Shown here piece by piece: positions 16,258-24,782 of a stretch of DNA of 64,000 nucleotides. Under the pieces are notes generated by a model, which ran no database searches, was not told the DNA's origin, and saw nothing but the letters and a program-made list of their open reading frames with translations. Made by a program: the position numbers and the translations under genes. This DNA is from Hyphomicrobium sp. (GTDB lineage Bacteria > Pseudomonadota > Alphaproteobacteria > Rhizobiales > Hyphomicrobiaceae), in contig JALHMJ010000005.1 of the NCBI GenBank assembly GCA_022844105.1, forward strand, positions 121,851 through 185,850, in the 5' to 3' direction. Positions within the stretch are counted from its first letter, which is position 1. Every line of letters begins with the position of its first letter.

Positions 16258-17040
16258 ATGACATCGGTGCCCCTTAGACTGGCACGACTTAGGGCGGCCG
16301 CGGCCTTCGGACTATTGATCGCTTGGGTGCCGGCGTCGCCGGCCGGCAGCGTTCAACCGGGAATTATCGGCGAAGACGACCGTCAACTCATTGATTCCGT
16401 TAGCTCACCCTGGACTGCGATCGGGCAGGTGAACATCGGCGGCTATCGCGCCATCGGCCAGTGCACGGGCACGCTCGTGCGCCCCGATCTCGTCATTACC
16501 GCCGCCCATTGCGTGATGGACAACGCCAAATCGCAGCCCTTTCCGCTGCGCAACATTCATTTCCTCGCCGGTGTGCGGGGTGGCGAACGCCGGGGCAACG
16601 CCGATGCGAAATGCCTGCGCTTTTTGCCCGGTTACGCCTATGTCGCGCAGCGCACCGCCAGTGGGGTTCCACTCAGCGCGATGTTCAAGGACGTCGTCGC
16701 CATCGTGCTCGACCGACAAATTGACGTTCCACCCGCCCGCATGGCCAATCCGCGCTCATGGGCAACAGGACAGGCGCTCCTGCATGCGGCCTATCCAGCC
16801 GATCAGCGCTTCCGCCTGTCCGCCCATGTCGGCTGTCGATTGCTGCGCCCGAGCCGGCCGGTGCCTGTTTGGCTGACCGACTGCGACACCCACCCGGCAA
16901 GTTCCGGCGGCCCGGTTTTTGTCGACGAAGACGGCGAACTGCGCCTCGCCGCCGTCATGGTCGGCGCCGGCGCCCGCAACAGCACAGCGGTCCCTCTCGC
17001 CCAATGGCAAGACCTGCTCGATGGTCACGGATGCGAGTGA
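16258..17040 (+). CDS. Secreted trypsin-like serine protease (S1 family)
   Basis: A 260-residue secreted protease. The signal peptide covers ~1-30. The catalytic triad is visible: His in VITAAHCV (~85), Asp in MFKDVVAIVLD (~143) and Ser in THPASSGGPVF (~218). The early CTGTLVRPDLVITAAHC is typical of the S1B / V8-type and related bacterial trypsin-like enzymes. The ATG at 16258 sits right against AAGGG; a GTG three codons on (16267) has better spacing and gives an equally good signal peptide. It is divergent from the small secreted protein and followed by a convergent gene, so it is monocistronic. Substrate unknown. Confidence 0.87.
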   Translation: MTSVPLRLARLRAAAAFGLLIAWVPASPAGSVQPGIIGEDDRQLIDSVSSPWTAIGQVNIGGYRAIGQCTGTLVRPDLVITAAHCVMDNAKSQPFPLRNIHFLAGVRGGERRGNADAKCLRFLPGYAYVAQRTASGVPLSAMFKDVVAIVLDRQIDVPPARMANPRSWATGQALLHAAYPADQRFRLSAHVGCRLLRPSRPVPVWLTDCDTHPASSGGPVFVDEDGELRLAAVMVGAGARNSTAVPLAQWQDLLDGHGCE

Positions 17041-17054
17041 GCGTATCGGCGCTG

Positions 17055-17714
17055 TCAGGCCTTCTCGTCGCCAGCCAGAACCTTGCCCATCCAGTCGTCG
17101 ATCGTGATTTGGCCGATTTTTTCGACGACCGCCGTCTCATGTGGACGCAGAACATCCTGCACGCCGTCGATGCGTTTCCACTCGCAAAATGGTGTCTCAG
17201 CACTTTCCAGCGGCGCATAGCGAGAGGCCTGCACCTTCTGATAGCGGTGCACATAGCGCGGGCAGTTCATGAACACTTCGCTGACCGTCACGATCACGGC
17301 CAATTCGGCTTCCTTGAAATTCGCCAGAACCTGCGGATCACGCGACAGTCGCGCCCGGCCCTGCAAACGCAACCGGAACGGCTTTTCAAAATCGATGAAC
17401 AGCAGCCCCACGTCTGGATTGCCGGCGATGTTGCCCATTGAAAGGTACATGCCGTTGCCGTCGTAGCTTGGAAAAGCGATCGTCTGCGCATCCAGAACAC
17501 GCACGAAGCCGGGTGTTCCGCCTTTATAGGAAACCGTCGGCCGGCCGCGATCGTCGACGGATGAGAGAAAGCACATGTCGCGTGCTTCGATGAATGCCTT
17601 CTCAAGGTCGCCGACTTCGGTCTTGACGGCGATCACTTCGATACGGTCGGCCATCGGCCGCGACTGGAACTCGTCCTGCAGGGCGCGGTGCTCGGGTCCA
17701 TAAAGACGGCTCAT
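17055..17714 (-). CDS. Pyridoxamine 5'-phosphate oxidase-like FMN-binding protein
   Basis: A 219-residue protein of the split-barrel PNPOx-like superfamily. Recognisable strands are MCFLSSVDDRGRPTVSYKGG, IAFPSYDGNGMYLSMGNIAGN and VGLLFIDFEKPFRLRLQGRA, which line the FMN site. The C-terminal part contains CPRYVHRYQ. It is cytoplasmic with no signal peptide. Such proteins reduce small molecules or bind flavin or haem; the exact substrate cannot be read off. GGGAGAG precedes the ATG. It is transcribed divergently from nadD. Confidence 0.85.
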   Translation of the reverse strand: MSRLYGPEHRALQDEFQSRPMADRIEVIAVKTEVGDLEKAFIEARDMCFLSSVDDRGRPTVSYKGGTPGFVRVLDAQTIAFPSYDGNGMYLSMGNIAGNPDVGLLFIDFEKPFRLRLQGRARLSRDPQVLANFKEAELAVIVTVSEVFMNCPRYVHRYQKVQASRYAPLESAETPFCEWKRIDGVQDVLRPHETAVVEKIGQITIDDWMGKVLAGDEKA

Positions 17715-17835
17715 GACGTTTGCTCTCCCGTCGTTTTGGTGTTGTGGTTGGCCGCCGCTTATAGCATTTCGGATGGCCGCCGCCGCCGTAAGGCCCCGAG
17801 CTTTCTTGGCCTGACTTCACATTTCGAGGCCCCTG

Positions 17836-18465
17836 TTGCGCCGCGACCCGAGATCATTCGGAGCTATTACCGTCCCGACGCCGCCTTCGCCGCGCGGACG
17901 CCGGATCGGCATTATGGGAGGCTCGTTCAACCCCCCGCATGCCGGTCACTTTTTGGCGGCGGCGGAGGCGATGAAGCGTCTCCGCCTCGATGAAGTGTGG
18001 TGGATCGTGACGCCCGGTAATCCGCTCAAATCAAATGGAGCGTTGCAGCCCCTTTCCAAACGCATGGCCGCCGTTCGCGCTCTGGCCGCCCACCCGCGCA
18101 TGCGGGTGACGGCGTTCGAAGCAGCGCTCGGTTCGCCCTTTACGGCCGTCACCCTCCAGTTCCTCGTCCGGCGCTTTCCCAGTGTCGCGTTTGTCTGGGT
18201 GATGGGAGCCGACAACCTCGCCACTTTCGATCGCTGGCAAAATTGGCGCGGTATCGCCGCAACAATGCCGATCGCAGTGGTCGACCGCCCGGGCTACCGC
18301 CTGAAGGCGCTGGCATCTCCGGCCGCCAAAGCGCTGGCGGACAGCCGCCAGCCCGAATCCTCAGCGGCCGGTTTGGCCGGCCAGTCGCCGCCGTCGTGGG
18401 TTTTTCTGACCAATCGCTTGCTTCCGCAGTCTTCAACGCAAATTCGCCAAGCGCTTGAAGATTAA
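17836..18465 (+). CDS. nadD: Nicotinate-nucleotide adenylyltransferase NadD
   Basis: A 209-residue enzyme that adenylates nicotinate mononucleotide in NAD synthesis. The nucleotidyltransferase signature GIMGGSFNPPHAGHFLAA lies at ~24-41, with TPGNPLKS, the conserved VWVMGADNLATFDRW and the late FLTNRLLPQSSTQIR. The proposed start is a TTG at 17836 with GAGG seven bases upstream; the extra ~20 residues before the first strand are typical of alphaproteobacterial NadD. It heads the nadD-rsfS-rlmH cluster common in this class. Confidence 0.93.
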   Translation: MRRDPRSFGAITVPTPPSPRGRRIGIMGGSFNPPHAGHFLAAAEAMKRLRLDEVWWIVTPGNPLKSNGALQPLSKRMAAVRALAAHPRMRVTAFEAALGSPFTAVTLQFLVRRFPSVAFVWVMGADNLATFDRWQNWRGIAATMPIAVVDRPGYRLKALASPAAKALADSRQPESSAAGLAGQSPPSWVFLTNRLLPQSSTQIRQALED

Positions 18466-18631
18466 CGTTTAAATGACGTCACGCGGTGGCATTTGTCGTT
18501 GCGCGGACGCGGCGCCGGTTGCCGAGAAGGCTGCGCGGCCCTATCTTTCGTTGCGTTGGTGTTGGGCCAACCCGAAACTGGCATCGCGCCGGTCCTTCGC
18601 GACGGCAACCGAAAGGACAAAAGACCCACAC

Positions 18632-19048
18632 ATGCCAACCTCCACCGGAGCCGCCCCGAAGGGCGCTTCTATCGCCGCCAAGCCGCTCGAAGGCCAGGCC
18701 GCGACCGCAACGGCTGAACTGCTCAAGGACGTCGTCGAGTGGCTCGACGAAGCCAAAGCCGAAGAGATCGTAACGGTCAATCTCGCTGGCAAATCTTCCA
18801 TCGGCGATTACATGGTCATCGCCTCGGGACGCTCGGACCGCCATGTTGGCGCGATTGCCGAACAATTGCGCAAAAAATTAAAGGATGCTGGATACCCGAC
18901 GGTGCGCGTCGAAGGCCAGCCAACCTGCGATTGGGTGCTGATCGATAGCGGCGACATCATCGTCCATGTCTTCCGGCCCGAAGTTCGCGAATTCTACAAT
19001 CTCGAAAAAATGTGGTCACTCGACCGTCCGGCCGACGCGGCGCACTGA
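18632..19048 (+). CDS. rsfS: Ribosome silencing factor RsfS
   Basis: A 138-residue protein of the RsfS/Iojap family. It binds ribosomal protein uL14 and blocks subunit joining when nutrients are short. The core starts LLKDVVEWLDEAKAEEIVTVNL and contains GDYMVIASGRSDRHVGAIAEQL and YPTVRVEGQPTCDWVLIDSGDIIVHVF, as in the family. ATG 18632 is used instead of the track start 53 codons earlier, as that stretch has spurious composition; GAAAGGAC lies somewhat far upstream. It lies between nadD and rlmH on one strand. Confidence 0.92.
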   Translation: MPTSTGAAPKGASIAAKPLEGQAATATAELLKDVVEWLDEAKAEEIVTVNLAGKSSIGDYMVIASGRSDRHVGAIAEQLRKKLKDAGYPTVRVEGQPTCDWVLIDSGDIIVHVFRPEVREFYNLEKMWSLDRPADAAH

Positions 19049-19090
19049 TCGGGTCATCGAGGCGGCGCGAGCCACCGTGCGAAGGGCGGC

Positions 19091-19570
19091 ATGCGCATCG
19101 AAATACTGGCCGTCGGCCGTCTCAAGGACGAAGCCGAATCGTCCATTGTCGCGCGCTATCAGAAGCGCTTCGGCCAAACCGGCCGCGCCTGCGGTCTGGG
19201 TCCCCTACTTATCACCGAATTCGCTGAAAGCCGTGCCGCCTCGGCGGCCGAGCGCAAGTCCGATGAATCGGCTCGCCTTTTGAAGGCAGCGGGCTCGGCG
19301 GCGCTTGTTGTATTGGACGTGGCGGGTCGCTCCCTGACGAGCGAAGACTTCGCCACACATCTGCGAACTTTGACCGAAGGCGGCACCAAATCATGTGCCT
19401 TTCTGATTGGCGGACCTGATGGGCATGACCCCGCGGTACGGGCCACCCAATCGCTCCCGCTGTCGCTTGGAGTCCTCACACTTCCCCATGGGCTGGCCCG
19501 CGTGATCCTGGCCGAGCAGCTTTACCGTGCCGCTACAATTCTGACCGGGCACCCATATCACCGCGCCTAG
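19091..19570 (+). CDS. rlmH: 23S rRNA (pseudouridine-1915-N3)-methyltransferase RlmH
   Basis: A 159-residue SPOUT methyltransferase that modifies pseudouridine 1915 in helix 69 of 23S rRNA. It has the N-terminal MRIEILAVGRLKDEAES, the SAM-binding knot FLIGGPDGHD, and the C-terminal LPHGLARVILAEQLYRAATI with HPYHRA at the end. AAGGG lies five bases before the ATG. It is the last gene of nadD-rsfS-rlmH. Confidence 0.95.
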   Translation: MRIEILAVGRLKDEAESSIVARYQKRFGQTGRACGLGPLLITEFAESRAASAAERKSDESARLLKAAGSAALVVLDVAGRSLTSEDFATHLRTLTEGGTKSCAFLIGGPDGHDPAVRATQSLPLSLGVLTLPHGLARVILAEQLYRAATILTGHPYHRA

Positions 19571-19750
19571 AAGCTGTTTGTGGCTTGGCGACGATGCGCC
19601 ATCCGGCTATTGGCTGTCACAGACGGGCGCAAAGCCCGCACAGCACGGCCTGACGATGATACGGGAAAGCCGGGGGGTTCCGACGGCCCGAACGTCGGTG
19701 GGGAACAAGCGCTTAAACTGCGTCAGTTGCGTCAGTCGAGGAGAACGTCC

Positions 19751-21019
19751 ATGTCGACCAGTGTCATCGAGATCCTGAAAGGTCTTGTCACGCCCAGCCT
19801 GCTCAACTCCGTAGGCCCGGCAATCGGATTGTCGGGCGATATCGCAGGCCGCGGCCTCAACGACATGATCGGTCAATACCTCGGAGCGCTCGTCCATCAG
19901 ACCGGTGATCGCGATGCGATGTCGAACATCGCCGACATGGCCAATTCTGTCGCGCGCGACAGCTCGGGCCTCAACGATCTCAAGGGTCTGCTCGCCGGCG
20001 GCATTCCAAGCACGATGGCCGTCCTCGCTGGCAACCGCTTGATGGGTTCGCTATTCGGCGTGTGGCAAGCGTCAGTCGTCCACAAGGTTGCCGCTGCCGC
20101 TGGCATGAAGCCGGAAGCTTCCTCCTCGCTCTTCAATCTTGCCGCTCCGCTGGTCCTGTCCGCCATTGCCAAGCGTCTCGGCGGCGGTGCCCTCACCGGT
20201 GCGGCGCTGGCGGCCCTCCTCGGCCAGGAGAAGGGCGCGCTTTTGGGTGGTTTGGGGTCTGCAGCCGCTGCTGTCATGTCGCCGGTCAAAGCGGCAGCAA
20301 CCGCCGCAGCCGCACCAGCCGCCCGCGCAGCGGCCCCCGTAGTGGCTGCAGCCGCCGCTGCTCCCGTTGCCACTGCTTATGCCGGCCGCGACAATGGATT
20401 GTTCACGTCGTTCCTTTGGCTTCTGGTGCCGCTCGCGTTCATCGGCTGGCTAGCATGGCAGAAACTCCATGAACCGCCCGCTGAGCCACCTGCACCTGCG
20501 GCAGCGGCACAACCCGCACCGGCTGCCACCGCAGCTCCGCAAGCCGCGGCCGCCCCGGCTCCCACTTTGGCGCGCATTGCCCTCGCCGGTGGCCCTCAGA
20601 TCGAGGCCGCCTCCGATGGCGTCGAGACCAAGATCGTCAACTTCATCAACGACGCCAACGCGGCGATCGATAAACAAACGTGGTTCAATTTCGATCGGCT
20701 GACCTTCGAAACCGGCGCAACGAGCCTCACGTCAGAATCGAAGGCTCAAATCGACAACATGGTGGCGATCCTCAATGCCTATCCGGCCGTGAAGATCAAG
20801 ATTGGCGGCTACACCGACAATACCGGTGATGCGCAGGCCAACTTGGAATTGTCCGGCAAACGCGCGGTCAAGGTCATGGAAGCCATCGTCGCTGCCGGAA
20901 TTGCAGCCGATCGTGTCGAGGCCGAAGGCTACGGCGATCAGTTTCAGATCGCCGACAATACGACAGAGGAAGGCCGCGCCAAAAATCGCCGCACGGCCGT
21001 CAGCGTGCGCGCGAAATAG
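19751..21019 (+). CDS. Membrane protein with DUF937-like N-terminus and OmpA C-terminal domain
   Basis: A 422-residue protein. Residues ~1-170 are helical and glycine/alanine-rich (LKGLVTPSLLNSVGPAIGLSG, then LFNLAAPLVLSAIAKRLGGG), resembling the DUF937/YidB-type domain. After a poly-Ala hinge a single membrane segment follows at ~216-235 (LFTSFLWLLVPLAFIGWLAW), then a Pro/Ala-rich linker. Residues ~300-422 form an OmpA/MotB peptidoglycan-binding domain: FDRLTFETGATSL, VKIKIGGYTDNTGDAQANLE and the terminal GRAKNRRTAVSV. It probably spans the inner membrane and grips peptidoglycan. GAGGAG seven bases before ATG 19751 sets the start. A terminator follows at once. Confidence 0.85.
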   Translation: MSTSVIEILKGLVTPSLLNSVGPAIGLSGDIAGRGLNDMIGQYLGALVHQTGDRDAMSNIADMANSVARDSSGLNDLKGLLAGGIPSTMAVLAGNRLMGSLFGVWQASVVHKVAAAAGMKPEASSSLFNLAAPLVLSAIAKRLGGGALTGAALAALLGQEKGALLGGLGSAAAAVMSPVKAAATAAAAPAARAAAPVVAAAAAAPVATAYAGRDNGLFTSFLWLLVPLAFIGWLAWQKLHEPPAEPPAPAAAAQPAPAATAAPQAAAAPAPTLARIALAGGPQIEAASDGVETKIVNFINDANAAIDKQTWFNFDRLTFETGATSLTSESKAQIDNMVAILNAYPAVKIKIGGYTDNTGDAQANLELSGKRAVKVMEAIVAAGIAADRVEAEGYGDQFQIADNTTEEGRAKNRRTAVSVRAK

Positions 21020-21045
21020 TCGACGGCATTGCACTGGACTGCAAC

Positions 21046-21071
21046 GAGCGGGACGCAAGTTCCGCTCTTTT
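21046..21071 (+). terminator. Terminator after the OmpA-domain gene
   Basis: GAGCGGGAC pairs with GTTCCGCTC (one G-U pair) around GCAA, followed by TTTTC. It abuts the stop codon of the convergent SDR gene. Confidence 0.8.
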
Positions 21072-21898
21072 CACATCTTCTGCACGAACCAGTCGACGGT
21101 TCTTTGCGGCGCCACGCGCTTCAGTATCGCGGTGATGTACGTCGGCGTGGTGACGTAATAGCGCATCTTGGGCCGCTGGCTCTCGACAGCGTGCACGAGC
21201 TTTTCCGCGACGGCTTCCGGCTCTAGCTTGAACGTATCGTTTCCACCCTGTTTCATGCGTTCCAGCCGGGCTTCGTACACAACCCGATGCGGTGAATTCG
21301 GGATGTCGACGGTATGGAGAAAATTCTCCAGTGCGTGCTCCACAAATCGCGTGCGGATCGGTCCCGGCTCGATGAGCGAAACGTGCACACCGCTGCCTGC
21401 CAGTTCCATGCGCATACTGTCGCTCAGAGCTTCCATGGCAAATTTGGTCGCGCAGTAGGCTCCCCGGAAGGGCGCGGCCACAAGACCCAGAACCGACGAA
21501 CATTGGACAATTCGCCCGTGCCCCTGCTCACGCATGACCGGGAGAACGCGCCGGGTCAGATCGTGCTGCGCAAAAAGATTGACCTCGAACTGCCGCCGCA
21601 GAACGTCGACGGTCAGGTCCTCGATCGCGCCGACTTGCCCATAAGCCGCGTTGTTGAAGAGCGCGTCGATGCGTCCACCCGACAGAGACATGGCGCGATC
21701 AAAGCAGGTTGCAATGGAGGCCGGATTTGCCAAATCAAGCTGCACCGCGTCGACGCCGATGTCCGCGCGCAGCGTCGCCAGATCCGCATCCTTGCGCGCC
21801 GTCGCGATCACCGACCAGCCACGCGCTTTCATCATGCGCGCCGAGGCGAGCCCGATGCCCGACGAGCAACCGGTGATCAAGATGGTGCGCGCGCTCAT
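21071..21898 (-). CDS. Short-chain dehydrogenase/reductase (SDR family)
   Basis: A 275-residue NAD(P)-dependent oxidoreductase of the classical SDR family. The cofactor motif TGCSSGIG is at the N-terminus, then NNAAYG, the catalytic Ser in QCSSVLGL, and YCATK with catalytic Tyr and Lys at ~152-156. The C-terminal region is long enough for a lipid- or steroid-type SDR. The ATG at 21898, preceded by GGAGA, is used; the track ORF extends 57 codons into the neighbour. It follows the cobalamin-binding protein gene by 29 bases on the same strand, so the two are probably an operon. Substrate is unknown. Confidence 0.9.
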   Translation of the reverse strand: MSARTILITGCSSGIGLASARMMKARGWSVIATARKDADLATLRADIGVDAVQLDLANPASIATCFDRAMSLSGGRIDALFNNAAYGQVGAIEDLTVDVLRRQFEVNLFAQHDLTRRVLPVMREQGHGRIVQCSSVLGLVAAPFRGAYCATKFAMEALSDSMRMELAGSGVHVSLIEPGPIRTRFVEHALENFLHTVDIPNSPHRVVYEARLERMKQGGNDTFKLEPEAVAEKLVHAVESQRPKMRYYVTTPTYITAILKRVAPQRTVDWFVQKM

Positions 21899-21927
21899 GC
21901 AGGTCTCCAGGATGAAATAGCAGAAGA

Positions 21928-22872
21928 TCAGGTCGGCCAGACCACATAGGCCTCGCCGAGATGGCCGTAGGTGCGCACGTCGGGGTGCAAAATCTCGGCA
22001 AGAATTTCGGCGCTCTCGACAAGGCGCGGCCCCGGCCGGTTGAAAAACGCATTGCCGTCGGCAACGCACACGCGGCCCTCCCGCACGGCCCGAAGCGACA
22101 TGAACAGCGGATTGTTACGCAAGGCCTCCATCTCCGGCAGCGACGTTGCAATGTCGTATCCGCACGGGGCAACCAGAAGGATGTCGGGATCGGCCGTCGC
22201 CATCTCGTCCCAAGTGATCCAGGGCGAATTGTGGCCAGATACGCCAAACGGACTGATGCCACCCGCGATCGTGATGAGTTCGGGCATCCAGTGTCCACCC
22301 GACATCGGCGGCTCGATCCATTCGACAAAGCCAAGTTTCGGTCGCTCGCGGCCTTCGACGTCTCGGGCGATATCCGCGATGCGGCTCTGCATCGTGGCAA
22401 CAAGGTCCTTGCCCGTATCCGGCCGGCCGATGGCAGCAGCGACGGCCTCAATGTCGGTGTAGACATCATCCATCGTATGCGGACGCAGCGAAACAATTCG
22501 CGCCCGGCTATCGGTCCAGTTGCACAACGCCTGCTCGACGTCGGCCAAGGAAACCGCGCAGACCTCGCATTGGTCCTGAGTGAGAATGATATCGGGTCTA
22601 AGGTCGCGCATCCGGTCGGCATCGACTTCATAGACGGCAAGGCCCTGTTCCAGCAGACCCTTCACCGACCGGTCGATCTCTGCGCTTGTTGCGCCGTGCA
22701 CCTTGAATTTAGCGCGCGTCAGCTGCGGCAATTCATGAACGGAGGCGGGATAATCACATTCGTGCGAACGGGCGACCTGCAGCGACCCGGCTCCTAGGCC
22801 GTGCAGAATTTCCGTTGCGCTAGCGATCAGCGAGATGACACGCGGCTGGGCGTCGGGATGTTGCTTGCTCAT
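21928..22872 (-). CDS. BtuF-like cobalamin-binding protein without signal peptide
   Basis: A 314-residue protein of the helical-backbone binding-protein family (Peripla_BP_2, like BtuF and FhuD). It starts RVISLIASATEILHGLGAGS and continues VARSHECDYPASV, both typical of the cobalamin-binding subgroup, with DIILTQDQCEVCAVS in the middle. There is no secretion signal, as in many proteins of this subgroup. It may therefore bind corrinoid in the cytoplasm, or the annotation of the family may be loose. No btuB, btuC or btuD is adjacent. The adenosylcobalamin-dependent mutase Ecm at 29978 gives a reason for cobalamin handling, but a link is inference. Confidence 0.78.
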   Translation of the reverse strand: MSKQHPDAQPRVISLIASATEILHGLGAGSLQVARSHECDYPASVHELPQLTRAKFKVHGATSAEIDRSVKGLLEQGLAVYEVDADRMRDLRPDIILTQDQCEVCAVSLADVEQALCNWTDSRARIVSLRPHTMDDVYTDIEAVAAAIGRPDTGKDLVATMQSRIADIARDVEGRERPKLGFVEWIEPPMSGGHWMPELITIAGGISPFGVSGHNSPWITWDEMATADPDILLVAPCGYDIATSLPEMEALRNNPLFMSLRAVREGRVCVADGNAFFNRPGPRLVESAEILAEILHPDVRTYGHLGEAYVVWPT

Positions 22873-22930
22873 GCCCGCGTCATGGCATCAGCCGACGTGA
22901 TTCACAAGGCCCGTGCCCCAGAACGGGGGG

Positions 22931-23737
22931 TTACTGCAGCTTGTCTGCCATGACTGCGATCGTCCGCGCATAAACGTCGGCCTTGTTCCAATCTTTGATG
23001 ACGCCGTAGTTCGCCGATCCGGGCTCCCACGAGCCGCCGGGCTGCCAGCCGTGACCCTTCATGAAACTGGCGGTTGACGCGAGGATGTCGGGCACGGAAT
23101 GAACCAGATCGCGCCGGCCGTCACCGTCGAAATCGACCGCATATTTGTCGTAGGAGCCAGGCAAGAACTGAACCTGCCCGATTTCTCCAGCCCACCCGCC
23201 GCGCATCTCGGCCGGGGTCATGTCACCTTTCTGCACGATGCGCAGCGCCGCCATCAGGTGGCCGGTGAAAAACTCGGAACGGCGGCAATCATAGGCCAGC
23301 GTCGCGATCGATTGGATGATCGAATACTTGCCGGCTCCGTCGCGGCCGAAATTGGTCTCAAGGCCCCAGATCGAGACCAGGATCTCCTTCGGGACACCAT
23401 AGCGCTTTTCGATCCGCGCCAGCACACCTGCGTGGGTTTTCATTTTTGAGCGCGCACTGGCAACAAGCCCCCCACCCACGCGCCGCGCGTAGAAGTCTTC
23501 GAAGCTGAGTTTGAATGATTTCTGTGAGCGATCGCGACGAATGACATTGCGATCATACGTGACGCCGGACAGCGCGCGATTGAGGGTCGCCTGTGAAATT
23601 CCCGCTGATTGGGCCTGCCCTTCAAAACTCGAAAGCCAGGCGGAAAAGCCGCTGCCGTCGTTGCCGCATGATTTGGCCCATGCCGGGGCGGCGCAGGTGA
23701 CTGCCAGTAGTGCGGCGATAGATGCGGCGGCGCGCAT
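22931..23737 (-). CDS. Lytic murein transglycosylase (MltB/SLT_2 type), short form
   Basis: A 268-residue secreted paralogue of the enzyme at 14284, without the C-terminal peptidoglycan-binding domain. The signal peptide is MRAAASIAALLAVTCAAPAWA. The catalytic Glu lies in SIWGLETNFGRDG; AYDCRRSEFFTGHL and GWAGEIGQVQFLPGSYDKY are the family runs. GGGAG eight bases before ATG 23737 supports this start. It probably trims or remodels peptidoglycan in the periplasm. Monocistronic by its spacing. Confidence 0.92.
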   Translation of the reverse strand: MRAAASIAALLAVTCAAPAWAKSCGNDGSGFSAWLSSFEGQAQSAGISQATLNRALSGVTYDRNVIRRDRSQKSFKLSFEDFYARRVGGGLVASARSKMKTHAGVLARIEKRYGVPKEILVSIWGLETNFGRDGAGKYSIIQSIATLAYDCRRSEFFTGHLMAALRIVQKGDMTPAEMRGGWAGEIGQVQFLPGSYDKYAVDFDGDGRRDLVHSVPDILASTASFMKGHGWQPGGSWEPGSANYGVIKDWNKADVYARTIAVMADKLQ

Positions 23738-23822
23738 GAGATACTCCCGAAATTGAGCCTCGAGCGTCTTGCGACCAGACTGTGGCAATATATCGGGACC
23801 AGCGCGATGCGTCGCAGTTACG

Positions 23823-23852
23823 AAAAGGCGGCAGTCTTTCGACTACCGCCTT
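23823..23852 (-). terminator. Terminator for the small secreted-protein gene at 23876
   Basis: On the minus strand AAGGCGGTAGTC pairs with GACTGCCGCCTT around GAAA (one mismatch), followed by TTTCG. It lies 24 bases past the stop codon of the gene at 23876. Confidence 0.7.
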
Positions 23853-23875
23853 CATAAATCACGGAACGACCCGTG

Positions 23876-24178
23876 TTAACGGCACAACCAGATTCCACCA
23901 AGGGAGACGCATCCACGCGAACGATAATTATAAGGCCGCGAGTTGTAGCGATTCCACGAACGATAGCGGTAATAGCGCCGATCCCGGCGCCAGTCATTGC
24001 GACGCAATTCGCGGCGATCGTTGACGCCGTCGCGGTCACGATCGCGATATTGCACGTCGACGACCTGATTAACCGGCTGTGTCGCAGCGGCTGCACCCGA
24101 GAGCGGAGCGGCTGATGCCTGCGTGCTCATGATGCTCGCGAAGGCCAGAACGGCCATCGTCAATACGGTCTTTCTCAC
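23876..24178 (-). CDS. Small secreted Arg/Tyr-rich protein
   Basis: A ~100-residue protein with signal peptide RKTVLTMAVLAFASIMSTQASA and a mature part rich in Arg, Tyr and Asp (YRDRDRDGVNDRRELRRND, RYYRYRSWNRY), ending GCVSLGGIWLCR. The DRDRDGVNDR run resembles a calcium-binding-type acidic motif but is a single copy. The GTG at 24178, with AAGGAG six bases upstream, is chosen; the in-frame ATG at 24196 is an alternative that would overlap that ribosome-binding site. Function unknown; similar low-complexity periplasmic proteins are common in Hyphomicrobiales. Confidence 0.7.
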   Translation of the reverse strand: MRKTVLTMAVLAFASIMSTQASAAPLSGAAAATQPVNQVVDVQYRDRDRDGVNDRRELRRNDWRRDRRYYRYRSWNRYNSRPYNYRSRGCVSLGGIWLCR

Positions 24179-24375
24179 GAAAATCTCCTTGCTCATGTTC
24201 TCGTTGCTCTCGAAAGCTTTTCCCCGGCGTGACCCTGGGCGTGCGGCTCTCGTTTGAACCAGACACATGAAAAACAACGATCGGAAGTCCAAGTTCCGTC
24301 GCCCAAATCGCAATAAAAATTTGATTGTGCAGGAACTTTCAGCCCCGAGCCGTTCAGCAGGCGTCACATCAGGGT

Positions 24376-24780
24376 TCAGTGAGAAATAAGCTTGAGTTCA
24401 ATGAAGACATCGCCATCGGGCATCTTCATTTTCAGCACGTCGCTCTCGCGCGTGTAGCTCTCGACGGTTTCAAGCGATGCCAAGTAAGCGCGCTCGATAC
24501 TCATCGCACCGAGGCAGTAAAGTCGTTTGCTCTGCGGTGCGCCAATATCGATCGCCACTGCGTCGCGATACTCAACTGGCGCCCAGAACTGATTGCAGCC
24601 CGTGCTGCCAACGACGCGATCGGCAGCGAATGTCAATGTCAGCCCCGGCGGAACATCGACGCCTTGCACCTTTACGACCGTCCAGCTTGTGCCTGCGAGC
24701 GACGACTGTGCGCAAGCGGCGTCATGGAAAAACAACGGCGCCGCAGCTGCACAGATCAAGACACCCAGCCGCACGCGCAC
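24376..24780 (-). CDS. META domain (HslJ-like) secreted protein
   Basis: A 134-residue protein with signal peptide (~1-24, ending AACAQ) and a META domain: SLAGTSWTVVKVQGVDV, LTFAADRVVGSTGCNQFWAPV and the closing VLKMKMPDG. META/HslJ proteins are periplasmic or outer-membrane-associated and linked to stress, without a clear activity. It starts with GTG only two bases after the mcd stop codon, so it is translated in the same mRNA as mcd and probably coupled to it, an odd partner for a central-carbon enzyme. Confidence 0.82.
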   Translation of the reverse strand: MRVRLGVLICAAAAPLFFHDAACAQSSLAGTSWTVVKVQGVDVPPGLTLTFAADRVVGSTGCNQFWAPVEYRDAVAIDIGAPQSKRLYCLGAMSIERAYLASLETVESYTRESDVLKMKMPDGDVFIELKLISH

Positions 24781-24782
24781 TC

